From Gemmatimonadota bacterium (GTDB lineage: Bacteria > Latescibacterota > UBA2968 > UBA8231), in assembly GCA_009840005.1 (NCBI GenBank), contig VXOR01000084.1:1-60365 (forward strand): DNA of 60,365 nt, written 5' to 3'. Positions 42,878 through 50,189 of this stretch are shown one piece after another (within the stretch, counting starts at the first letter, position 1; each line of letters begins with the position of its first letter). The translations under genes were made by a program, and so were the position numbers. The notes beneath the pieces are model-generated. The model made no database searches. It had not been told where the DNA came from and saw nothing but the letters and a program-made list of their open reading frames with translations.

Positions 42878-42914
42878 AAACGCGGCGGTTGGCTCAACGC
42901 CGACCGCCGCGTTT
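42878..42914 (-). terminator. Rho-independent terminator after the TonB/DUF4856 operon
   Basis: A perfect 12-bp stem (AAACGCGGCGGT and its complement) with a 13-base loop, followed on the minus strand by TTTGTATTTGTC. It lies 24 bp past the DUF4856 stop, so it ends that operon before the GT-C gene. Confidence 0.8.
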
Positions 42915-42937
42915 GCAGCTACATAGGAAACAATTGC

Positions 42938-44236
42938 CTACCAGTTGGCCATATTGTCAGCGGAAAAGCCGTACGCTTCTTGCAGCACATCCTTGGCGCG
43001 CATGTAACTGCTCACAACCCCATCGTACGCATCACTACCCGGCGCCTCGTAGGAGGGCGCTTGTCCCATAATGCCGTGCAATTCCTCGAGCTGACCTTGG
43101 CTGATCAGGCGGAAAGGACTGTATTGCAACGCAACGGTAAATCCCTTCATTTCCGCCCAGTGCTTGTTCAAGTTGACCCGATTTTCATCGTCCGTGCCTA
43201 GGGCAGCCATATCGCTCAAGGTATCGTTGACATAGTGCACCACCGTGGCGGCGATGACCTTTTCCATGCCGTTGGCTGCCGCTTCGCGCTGGGCGGCGAT
43301 CTCGCCGGCCGAGCCTTGATTGACGATCAGGGTGCGCCCGGCTAGGAACGCCGCAAAAATATCTCCGGACAAATTGACTCCACTGCCGCCCTTGTCGCGC
43401 TTACCGGCGTTCCGCGACAGACCAAAATTGTATTCCGATTTGAAGTCAATGCTACCGTCCCCATTGGAGTCGAAGGTGTAGTCGCCAACTCCGCCAGCTA
43501 GTTGATCGTCGGAGTAGCGGCTGTAGTCGCGGGCCGCGCCAAAATAGCCGAAGGCCTCGTCCCAATGGTGCTCCATCTCCGTGTACGATTTGCCCTCTAC
43601 GGCACTGCCGTTTTCGTCCTCCAAAAGGCCGCCTAAATAGACGCCGGTGGCTTGGTAATAGGGCACGGCACCAATGAGCACTTTGTTGATCATCTGGGTC
43701 AGATCGACCCCGTTGTCATCAGTGTAAACCGCCGGGGTGCCCAGCTTGTCGGCGTCCTGCGAATTGGCGGCGATGATTTCAAACCACTCGCGCACCAGTT
43801 CGTCGGCCGTCTTACCATAGCCGATGACGACATCTTTCGAAATTTTACCGGATAGGTTTTTGCCCGTCGAAATGGAGGAATAGCGATTTTCGACCACCGG
43901 CATATCCCCGCCCGTGGTCAGCGATTCCAAGTTGAGGCCGTCGTCGTAGGCGTAGAACTGGAGCAAGTCATCTACCGTAGCAGACTCGGCGCCTTCTTTG
44001 CCCAGATTGTCGATAAAGATCTTCAGGTCTTGCAGCAGTAAATTGCGCACCACCTGACCGGAATAGGCGACGCTACTTTCGCCCTCGTTGAAGCGGCTGT
44101 CGAAGACGTAAGCCGTGGGAATATCAATGGTAGTGCTCCCGCCGCTGCCGCTATCGACCGGATTGCCATCATCGTCGCCACCGCAGGCGATGAGCAGGGC
44201 GCTGGCGAACAAAATACTGCATTTGAGGCTCCTCAT
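42938..44236 (-). CDS. DUF4856 (imelysin-like) lipoprotein
   Basis: A 432-residue lipoprotein. The signal peptide ends in LLIACG (lipobox, Cys18). The mature protein matches DUF4856, an imelysin-like periplasmic or outer-membrane family linked to iron uptake: MEHHWDEAFGYFGAARDY is the signature and LGTDDENRVNLNKHWAEMKGF lies near the end. Located downstream of a TonB receptor with a small lipoprotein at the operon start. Iron or metallophore binding is inferred. Confidence 0.85.
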   Translation of the reverse strand: MRSLKCSILFASALLIACGGDDDGNPVDSGSGGSTTIDIPTAYVFDSRFNEGESSVAYSGQVVRNLLLQDLKIFIDNLGKEGAESATVDDLLQFYAYDDGLNLESLTTGGDMPVVENRYSSISTGKNLSGKISKDVVIGYGKTADELVREWFEIIAANSQDADKLGTPAVYTDDNGVDLTQMINKVLIGAVPYYQATGVYLGGLLEDENGSAVEGKSYTEMEHHWDEAFGYFGAARDYSRYSDDQLAGGVGDYTFDSNGDGSIDFKSEYNFGLSRNAGKRDKGGSGVNLSGDIFAAFLAGRTLIVNQGSAGEIAAQREAAANGMEKVIAATVVHYVNDTLSDMAALGTDDENRVNLNKHWAEMKGFTVALQYSPFRLISQGQLEELHGIMGQAPSYEAPGSDAYDGVVSSYMRAKDVLQEAYGFSADNMANW

Positions 44237-44293
44237 GGATGCTCTCCTTTCTACAAGGTTGATGGAAGGATCGTTGTCGTCGTGTGGGAGGTT

Positions 44294-46771
44294 TTACAAG
44301 CCGCGCTTGATGCCGACGTTTATCTGTCGCCGCGGGCCGACGAGGATGCCCGAGCTCAAGTGGGCTTCGGGCTGGCCGGCATTGGAGTGTAGCCTAGATC
44401 CAATGTAGATCTCGTCGAGTATATTCTTGGCCGCCACAAAAACGCTCCAGCGCGCGGACAATTTGTAGTCGGCGCTGGCGTTGACGATGGAATAGCTGGG
44501 GATCGGGCCGGTATCGCCGCGATTGAAGGTGCGCTCGATATTCTCGAAGTCGGTGAAGACCTCATCCACAAAACGCACATCGGCCCGCAGGCGCAGCCCC
44601 TGCTTGGTCTGCTTGACCAGACTCACCGTCAAAGTGTGCGGCGGCGCATAGGGCAATTCGTTGCCGCTCAGATCCACCGCGACGTTGCCGGCCATGGTGG
44701 CCGAGGTGACAATGCCGCTCTTGATCTCGGTCTGCAAATAGGTATAAGCGAGGTTGACGTCGGGTAGGATCCAAGCCAAGCGCGAGGTCGCCAAGCTTAG
44801 GGCCAATTCAAGGCCATAGGTATCTACTTTGCCCAAGTTTTTAAACGCGGTCCCGCGCCCGGCGGCGACGAGGTCCTCGATCTTGAGCATAAAGGCAGAC
44901 GCTTCTAAGGTCAGCTTCGGCCCCCAGGAGCGCACGCCGGCTTCCATATTCCAGCTTTTCTCCGCTTTGAGGTCCAGCCCACCGGCACCGGCGTCCTGTC
45001 CGAAGCTGGTTACTTTTAGCGTGCCGCTCGAAGGTGGCGTATAGCCTCGATGGACCCCGGCAAACGCGTTGAAGCGGCCGAATTGGTAATTGCCGCCCAA
45101 ACCGGGCAGTATCACCGCCGAAACTTTGTCGGCCAAGATGGAACCACGCAGGCGATCCACCCGGTCCTGTTTGAACACCTCAAAGCGCAGCCCTGGGTCG
45201 AGGGTCAACCGGCCCCATTCGATCTGCTCCTTGGCATAGAGGGCCAGCGCGGCGGTTTCGTAGTGGTGGCTCTGCCCCACGACTTTCACCGGATCGTCCG
45301 GGTCGTCAGGGGTGCCGGTATAGTACACGCCGTCGCGCACGTCTGGAGCGTCGCCAATTTTCTTGTCGTCGATAAAGCGCTCCCAATGGGCGCGGACTCC
45401 AACCTCGGCCTTTGCCAAATGACCGCCGAGGCTGTGTTTGAGCGAGTAGTCCTGTGCAATGCCCCCCACGTAGAAGGTCCGCAGAATGCCGAAGTTGCTG
45501 GCGTCGCCCCCTACCCGCACCAAGTCGCCACTCTGGAAGTAGGGTACCGGCGTGAAATCGCCCGTCTCCAGCGCCGAAGCGCGCACGAAAACGTCGTCTT
45601 CCCGCCACCAGCGGCGATCAAAGACATTCAGGTAAGCCGTGGTATTGCCCACTAAATTCGCCGTGATCTTGCTGGTGTACATCAGGTCGAGAGAGGCCCG
45701 CAAAACCTTGAAATTGTCGTCTTCTTTGGGATTGAAAGTGGGATTGGCGTAAAAGGAGTATTCCGTCAGACCGGTGTAAGTCGCATTGGAGTTTTCGAAA
45801 TTGGCGTTGGCTTTCAGGTAGAGCACCTTTTTGTTGCTCAAGCGGAACTGCGTCTTTGTGGTTCCGTTGATTTGGTCGAAGGCGTTGTTGTCTCTGAAGC
45901 CGTTTCCGTGCTTGTAAAGCACCTGCATATCGGACATGATTTGCCTGCTGCCCAACCCCCTCAACTCTGCAAACGCGCTGTAATAACCATTGCTACCTAC
46001 GGTGAGTTGATTGACCATTCCCTTGGTACCGTCGGGTCGCCGCGTCGCATAATTGATGACGCCCCCCATGGTCTGAGGACCAAAGCGGATGGCCGAACTC
46101 CCCTTGATTACCTCCATCGCATCAATGCGCTCTGACGGCGGGTTGTAATAGGCGTTGGGATAGATATAGACCGCCGGCTGGATCGGCACGCCATCTTCCA
46201 TAATCAGCACCCGCGAGCTGCGGCGGGGATTTAAACCCCGGATGCCGATGCTCAACCGCGAATTGCCGAACCCATCGTCGGCGTAGCCGTTGATGCCGGG
46301 CACTAATTCGAGCAATTCTTGGGTGCCAACCGGCTTGATCAGTTCCACCGTCTGTGGCCTCAGCTTGGACGCGGTGCCGGTGCGCTTTTGGTTTATCAGC
46401 GGCGATTCGCCGATAATTTCGACCGGGGCCAATTGGATGGGATCGCTCAGCAGGGCGATAGCCAAAACGAGCGTGGCACCAGGCGCTAGGGAAATTTCCT
46501 CGTCATGCGATTCGTAGCCGATCAAACTCACGGCAATGCGCTTTGGTCCAGGGGGTACTTGCGCGAGGAAAAAGGTGCCGTCCTGCCCGGTCGTCGCCCC
46601 TTTCAGGCTTTCCCCTTCCAGCCGAATTTTGACGACAGCGCCTAAAATCGGCTGTCCCGTTTCCTTGTCGATCACTTTGCCGCTGATGTCTGCCGGGGCC
46701 AACTCCAAACTCAGAACAGGGCTGCCCATCGACGAGATCAACACCATGGCCAAACCCAAAAGCCTACGCAT
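44294..46771 (-). CDS. TonB-dependent outer-membrane receptor (FecA-like)
   Basis: An 825-residue receptor. The signal peptide covers ~1-22. A CarboxypepD_reg-like domain (~28-105; GKVIDKETGQPILGAV) is followed by the plug (EIIGESPLI, TQELLELVPGINGYADD, SIGIRGLNPRRSSRVLIMEDGVP) and a ~600-residue beta-barrel ending FDEIYIGSRL...GIKRGL. It imports ferric chelates, cobalamin or carbohydrate; FecA-like plug wording and the DUF4856 partner favour iron. It starts 20 bp downstream of the small lipoprotein gene. Confidence 0.9.
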   Translation of the reverse strand: MRRLLGLAMVLISSMGSPVLSLELAPADISGKVIDKETGQPILGAVVKIRLEGESLKGATTGQDGTFFLAQVPPGPKRIAVSLIGYESHDEEISLAPGATLVLAIALLSDPIQLAPVEIIGESPLINQKRTGTASKLRPQTVELIKPVGTQELLELVPGINGYADDGFGNSRLSIGIRGLNPRRSSRVLIMEDGVPIQPAVYIYPNAYYNPPSERIDAMEVIKGSSAIRFGPQTMGGVINYATRRPDGTKGMVNQLTVGSNGYYSAFAELRGLGSRQIMSDMQVLYKHGNGFRDNNAFDQINGTTKTQFRLSNKKVLYLKANANFENSNATYTGLTEYSFYANPTFNPKEDDNFKVLRASLDLMYTSKITANLVGNTTAYLNVFDRRWWREDDVFVRASALETGDFTPVPYFQSGDLVRVGGDASNFGILRTFYVGGIAQDYSLKHSLGGHLAKAEVGVRAHWERFIDDKKIGDAPDVRDGVYYTGTPDDPDDPVKVVGQSHHYETAALALYAKEQIEWGRLTLDPGLRFEVFKQDRVDRLRGSILADKVSAVILPGLGGNYQFGRFNAFAGVHRGYTPPSSGTLKVTSFGQDAGAGGLDLKAEKSWNMEAGVRSWGPKLTLEASAFMLKIEDLVAAGRGTAFKNLGKVDTYGLELALSLATSRLAWILPDVNLAYTYLQTEIKSGIVTSATMAGNVAVDLSGNELPYAPPHTLTVSLVKQTKQGLRLRADVRFVDEVFTDFENIERTFNRGDTGPIPSYSIVNASADYKLSARWSVFVAAKNILDEIYIGSRLHSNAGQPEAHLSSGILVGPRRQINVGIKRGL

Positions 46772-46791
46772 AATCTCGGTTCCCCTGCTTA

Positions 46792-47013
46792 TCAGAACAG
46801 TTCTGGATTGGATGGGCGATCTATGGCAGCAACTTCGCCACCGGGGAAGGTACTCAAGCCGTAACTTCCCTCTTCTTCTTCCTCGGACTGCGGCGCTAGC
46901 AAAGGGTCGCTCTCACAGCCAGCAAGCAGGCTCCAGCACAAAGCGCACAGTAAAAATGCTAGCCCGCCAGAGGCGACTAGCGTCTTCCGTTCAAAACGCC
47001 TCTTTTTGGCCAA
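46792..47013 (-). CDS. Small lipoprotein at the head of the TonB operon
   Basis: A 73-residue lipoprotein starting at TTG (MAKKRRFERKT) with a hydrophobic stretch and lipobox LLAGC. The mature part is ~40 residues, acidic (EEEEEG) with no known domain. It is the first gene of the minus-strand operon with the TonB receptor. A GGAG site lies 7 bp upstream of the TTG. It may be a surface or accessory lipoprotein; function unknown. Confidence 0.6.
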   Translation of the reverse strand: MAKKRRFERKTLVASGGLAFLLCALCWSLLAGCESDPLLAPQSEEEEEGSYGLSTFPGGEVAAIDRPSNPELF

Positions 47014-47047
47014 AATGGACTCCGCGATAGGTATGTATTATTAACCG

Positions 47048-47109
47048 ACCGATTGTTTGATAGATAAAACAATCGGTTATCAAAATAAACTTATTTTTAC
47101 CATAGTCAA
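47048..47109 (-). promoter_or_regulatory. Promoter with operator-like palindrome for the TonB operon
   Basis: On the minus strand TTGACT (complement of 47104-47109), a 16-bp spacer and TATTTT (complement of 47082-47087) form a sigma70-like promoter. Just downstream, ACCGATTGTTT and AAACAATCGGT form an 11-bp perfect inverted repeat (47048-47058 and 47067-47077) with an 8-bp spacer, overlapping the likely transcription start: a repressor-operator pattern, possibly iron-responsive. The flanking 47080-47290 stretch is AT-rich, unlike the surrounding GC-rich DNA. Confidence 0.6.
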
Positions 47110-47314
47110 CACTTTTTTTAGCGTACATACTTTTCTTTTTTAGCGACTAATTTTAAAAAATACATTGACTTACATCATTGATTGACCATATTCACAGATG
47201 TTTTTCATACTAAACAGTTCATTGCTTAACTAAACTTTTGTTCTTTTTACCAACCCGATTCTGCCCTTGGAAGCCCGTGCGCTCTCACTCCTCACTTCTC
47301 GCCACTAATAAATC

Positions 47315-48271
47315 GTGCAGATTGTCGTAACAGGTGCCGCAGGTTTTGTGGGATCGCATCTTTGCGAACGGCTAGTGTCCCTCAAGCACAACGTAGTTGG
47401 CGTCGATTCCTTCAGCGACTACTACCCGGTCTGGATGAAGGAGCGCAACGCGCACGAGCTCGCAGATGCGGGGGTGCAGGTCGGGCGGCTGGACTTGGCC
47501 TGCGACAAGTTGGAGGGAGCGCTTGCAGATGCCGAATTGGTATTCCACCTTGCGGCGCAACCCGGCATCGCAGCTCGCGTTCCCCCGGACGCGTACGTTC
47601 GCAACAATCTAGTCGCCACTCACTCATTGCTCGAAGCATGCGCTAGCTGCAAACGCCGGCCTTTCCTAGTCAACATCTCTACGTCGTCGGTATATGGACG
47701 GCGTGCCACCGCAGAAGAGACGGCCGAGCCCGAGCCAATCTCCTACTACGGCGCGACAAAGCTCGCCGCAGAGCAATTGGCATTGGCGTACTGGCGCGAG
47801 CGCAGGTTGCCCGTGTGTTCCATGCGTCTGTTCTCTGTTTACGGCCCGCGCGAGCGTCCAGAAAAACTCTACATGAAACTGATAACCAGCATCTTGCAGG
47901 GCGAGGAATTTCCTCTATACGACGGCAGCCTGCACCACAAGCGCGCCTATACATTTGTAGATGACGCCGTAGCCGGACTCCTTGCTGTACTCGATCATCG
48001 AGACCGCTGTGTAGGTGAGGTTTTCAACATCGGATCGGATATCGAGACAACGACAAGGCGCGGGCTTGAGATCGTGGAGGAGATTTTAGGCCAGCAGGCT
48101 CGCCTGAGCGTTCTTCCTCCGCGCCCCGGTGATCAGGCCCATACGCGGGCCAATATCGACAAGGCGCACTCTATGCTCGGCTTCGCCCCCAACACCGGAC
48201 TGGAAGACGGCCTCAATACCCAAATCACATGGTGTAAGAAATTGTTGGCAGACAGGCAAGACTACATATAA
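47315..48271 (+). CDS. NAD-dependent sugar epimerase/dehydratase (UDP-glucuronate epimerase-like)
   Basis: A 318-residue extended short-chain dehydrogenase starting at GTG. The nucleotide motif GAAGFVGSHL is at ~residues 7-16. The catalytic Ser-Tyr-Lys set is NISTSSVYG and SYYGATK (YxxxK). Other motifs include RLFSVYGPRERPE and FNIGSDIETT. Likely makes a nucleotide sugar for surface glycans, with glycosyltransferase-like genes nearby. The upstream AT-rich region is shared divergently with the TonB operon. Confidence 0.87.
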   Translation: MQIVVTGAAGFVGSHLCERLVSLKHNVVGVDSFSDYYPVWMKERNAHELADAGVQVGRLDLACDKLEGALADAELVFHLAAQPGIAARVPPDAYVRNNLVATHSLLEACASCKRRPFLVNISTSSVYGRRATAEETAEPEPISYYGATKLAAEQLALAYWRERRLPVCSMRLFSVYGPRERPEKLYMKLITSILQGEEFPLYDGSLHHKRAYTFVDDAVAGLLAVLDHRDRCVGEVFNIGSDIETTTRRGLEIVEEILGQQARLSVLPPRPGDQAHTRANIDKAHSMLGFAPNTGLEDGLNTQITWCKKLLADRQDYI

Positions 48272-48337
48272 CCCAAGAGCTACCCACATACCCCAGCTTC
48301 CTCAGGCATTCACCATGTGAATAGGACTTGCGCTTTC

Positions 48338-48375
48338 CGTGATAGATTGGTATGATTTTATGAATCTGTAATTCA
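48338..48375 (+). repeat. 38-bp direct repeat, copy 1 (vapB upstream, operator-like)
   Basis: CGTGATAGATTGGTATGATT followed by TTATGAATCTGTAATTCA lies 12 bp before the vapB start. It contains the inverted pair TGAAT/ATTCA and a possible promoter-like TATGAT. A 34/38-identical copy lies just after vapC at 49020-49057. Likely the VapBC-binding operator or promoter. Confidence 0.75.
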
Positions 48376-48387
48376 TATCGAGATCAC

Positions 48388-48603
48388 ATGCGAATATCTG
48401 AACGAGGACAAATCACCATCCCCAAGGAACTGAGAGACCGCTTCGGAATGAATCCCGATGTCGAGGTTGAGATCACTCCAACAGAGCACGGCTTGCTCAT
48501 TCAGAAACGGACCTCAGCGAGACACCCGGTGGAGCGCGTGTACGCCATCTTGGGTAGGAGCGTAAGCACCGACGACTACATCGAAGAAATCCGTGGGCGA
48601 TGA
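48388..48603 (+). CDS. vapB: AbrB/MazE-type antitoxin VapB
   Basis: A 71-residue swapped-hairpin AbrB DNA-binding protein: MRISERGQITIPKELRDRFG and VEVEITPTEHGLLIQK are the classical SpoVT/AbrB signature. It is expected to bind the repeat upstream and neutralise the toxin. It overlaps vapC by 4 bp (ATGA), showing translational coupling. Confidence 0.87.
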   Translation: MRISERGQITIPKELRDRFGMNPDVEVEITPTEHGLLIQKRTSARHPVERVYAILGRSVSTDDYIEEIRGR

Positions 48604-48995
48604 TCACCGCCGTCGACACGAGCGTCCTATTGGACGTGTTTCTCCCCGACGAGCGGTACGGCCCTCGGTCGAAGGAGTTGCTGCGGAACGCCTACGACAG
48701 AGGGGCCATTCTCATCTGTGACGTAGTCTACGCAGAACTCGTTCCGGCGTTTGATGACCGGGCCACGCTCGACGGAGTACTGCGGGAGATCAGCGCGACG
48801 ATCTCACCCATCGATACCGATATTGCGTACGAAGCCGGGCAGCGCTGGTCGCGCTACCGGCAGGCTGGCGGACCCAGAGATCGGATTATTACCGACTTTC
48901 TGATCGGTGCCCACGCGGTTGTTAAAGCCGAAACCTTTCTCACCCGGGACCGCGGTTTCTACGCGACTTATTTTCCGGAATTGCATAGAGGGTGA
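48600..48995 (+). CDS. vapC: PIN-domain toxin VapC
   Basis: A 131-residue PIN ribonuclease. Acidic residues: Asp6 (TAVDTSVLLDV), Glu42 (YAELVP), Asp97-Asp102 region (DRIITDFLIGAHA) and Asp118 (LTRDRGF). Such toxins cleave tRNA or rRNA. It follows vapB directly. The pair is bracketed by the 38-bp repeats. Confidence 0.87.
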   Translation: MITAVDTSVLLDVFLPDERYGPRSKELLRNAYDRGAILICDVVYAELVPAFDDRATLDGVLREISATISPIDTDIAYEAGQRWSRYRQAGGPRDRIITDFLIGAHAVVKAETFLTRDRGFYATYFPELHRG

Positions 48996-49019
48996 GGTAT
49001 TTGCACATCTCGTGATATA

Positions 49020-49057
49020 CGTGATACATTAGTATGATTTTATGAATCCGAAATTCA
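49020..49057 (+). repeat. 38-bp direct repeat, copy 2 (upstream of double-Cache gene)
   Basis: A copy of the vapB upstream element (34/38 identical) with the TGAAT/ATTCA pair, lying 33 bp before the preferred start of the Cache-domain gene. It may bring that gene under VapB(C) control or mark a recombination boundary. Confidence 0.75.
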
Positions 49058-49090
49058 CGAATAACCCGTTATACCATGAAGGGGAATGCG

Positions 49091-50134
49091 ATGCGACTTA
49101 ACCTCAAGGCAGCGCCGGCCCTTGCCGTTCTGGCATTGGTCATGTTGGCGAGCGGGGCTGCCAAGGCCCAGACGACTGCCGATCAAGTCGTGGACAATGA
49201 AACCCTCAAGGCCTTCGTCGAAGGGGCGAAGGCGGAAATCGAGGCGATCACGGACATAAACGAAGGAGCAAAGCTCAGGGATAGGCTGAGGACGGAGGGG
49301 CCCTGGAAGTCCGGATCGATGTTCCTCATCATCTTCCTCAAGAGCGGGGAACCGTTCATCCACGGGAACGATCGCACCGCGGAGAGCAAGAATCTGCTCG
49401 GCGTCGAGGACGAACGCGGAAAAAGGGTCGTCGAGGAACTTCTCGCGGCCGCTGCCCGAGGCGGCGATTTCGTCGAATACTACGACGGGGGGCTGAAGAC
49501 GGCATACGCTGTCGAATACACCTCCGGGATCACCGCAAGACAATTCGTGCTGGTCGGCGGCTACTCGCAGGACGTCTCCCACGTCCCAATCCAGATCGCA
49601 GATGATCTGCCTAAGCCCGCCGTCACCGCGTCGCAGGTCGTGGACCGCGAGACACTCATCACCTTCGTCGAGGAAGCGGCCAAGGTGTACCGCGAAGCCG
49701 TCGAGTCCGAAGGCTACAGCGCCCTCACCGGGATCAGAAACGCCTTCCGGGTGGAAGGAGGGGATTGGAAATCAGGCTCCATCTACTTGTGGGTCGTCAG
49801 TGGCGCAGGCATCATCCTGTTTCACGCAACCGAGCCGTTCCGCGAAGGCAAGGAAACAGACCTGACGAGGACGGACATAAACGGGGTGCGGTTCGCCGAG
49901 GAACTGATCCAAGGTGCGCGGCGCGAGGATCGGAAGTTCTTGGAGTATTACTACGACGACCCAACCATCGAGGGAGACGAGGACACCGGTTCGCCGAAGC
50001 TCGGTTACGCGGTGGGCTTCTCGGTGGCCAACTCAGAACAGAAAGCCGTCATTGGCTCCGGCATCTATCTGGCAGGACAGACGAATGTCGCGCCCATTCC
50101 GTGGGGTAGCTTAAAAGGGCTTCGTCCCAAGTGA
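49091..50134 (+). CDS. Periplasmic double single-Cache (sCache_2-like) protein
   Basis: A 347-residue exported protein. Start at the ATG (49091) preceded by AAGGGGA; an upstream in-frame ATG adds five residues. Signal peptide 1-~26 (PALAVLALVMLASGAAKA). Two tandem ~130-residue Cache-like units follow, each with WKSGSMFL/WKSGSIYL, PFIHGND/ILFHATE, and EYYDGG/EYYYDD signatures. Such domains bind small ligands and usually sit on chemoreceptors or kinases; here there is no transmembrane or output domain, so it is a free ligand binder. Directly behind the repeat and vapBC. Confidence 0.8.
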   Translation: MRLNLKAAPALAVLALVMLASGAAKAQTTADQVVDNETLKAFVEGAKAEIEAITDINEGAKLRDRLRTEGPWKSGSMFLIIFLKSGEPFIHGNDRTAESKNLLGVEDERGKRVVEELLAAAARGGDFVEYYDGGLKTAYAVEYTSGITARQFVLVGGYSQDVSHVPIQIADDLPKPAVTASQVVDRETLITFVEEAAKVYREAVESEGYSALTGIRNAFRVEGGDWKSGSIYLWVVSGAGIILFHATEPFREGKETDLTRTDINGVRFAEELIQGARREDRKFLEYYYDDPTIEGDEDTGSPKLGYAVGFSVANSEQKAVIGSGIYLAGQTNVAPIPWGSLKGLRPK

Positions 50135-50189
50135 TTGCCGCGCACCGGGACACTCAAGGGTTGATGTGGAAAGCGGAGGAGAGCACGCG

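Noticed and set aside
47080..47290. AT-rich stretch as a possible riboswitch, small RNA or replication origin
   Set aside because: No conserved aptamer, DnaA-box cluster or paired stem beyond the operator-like palindrome was seen; a promoter region is the simpler reading.
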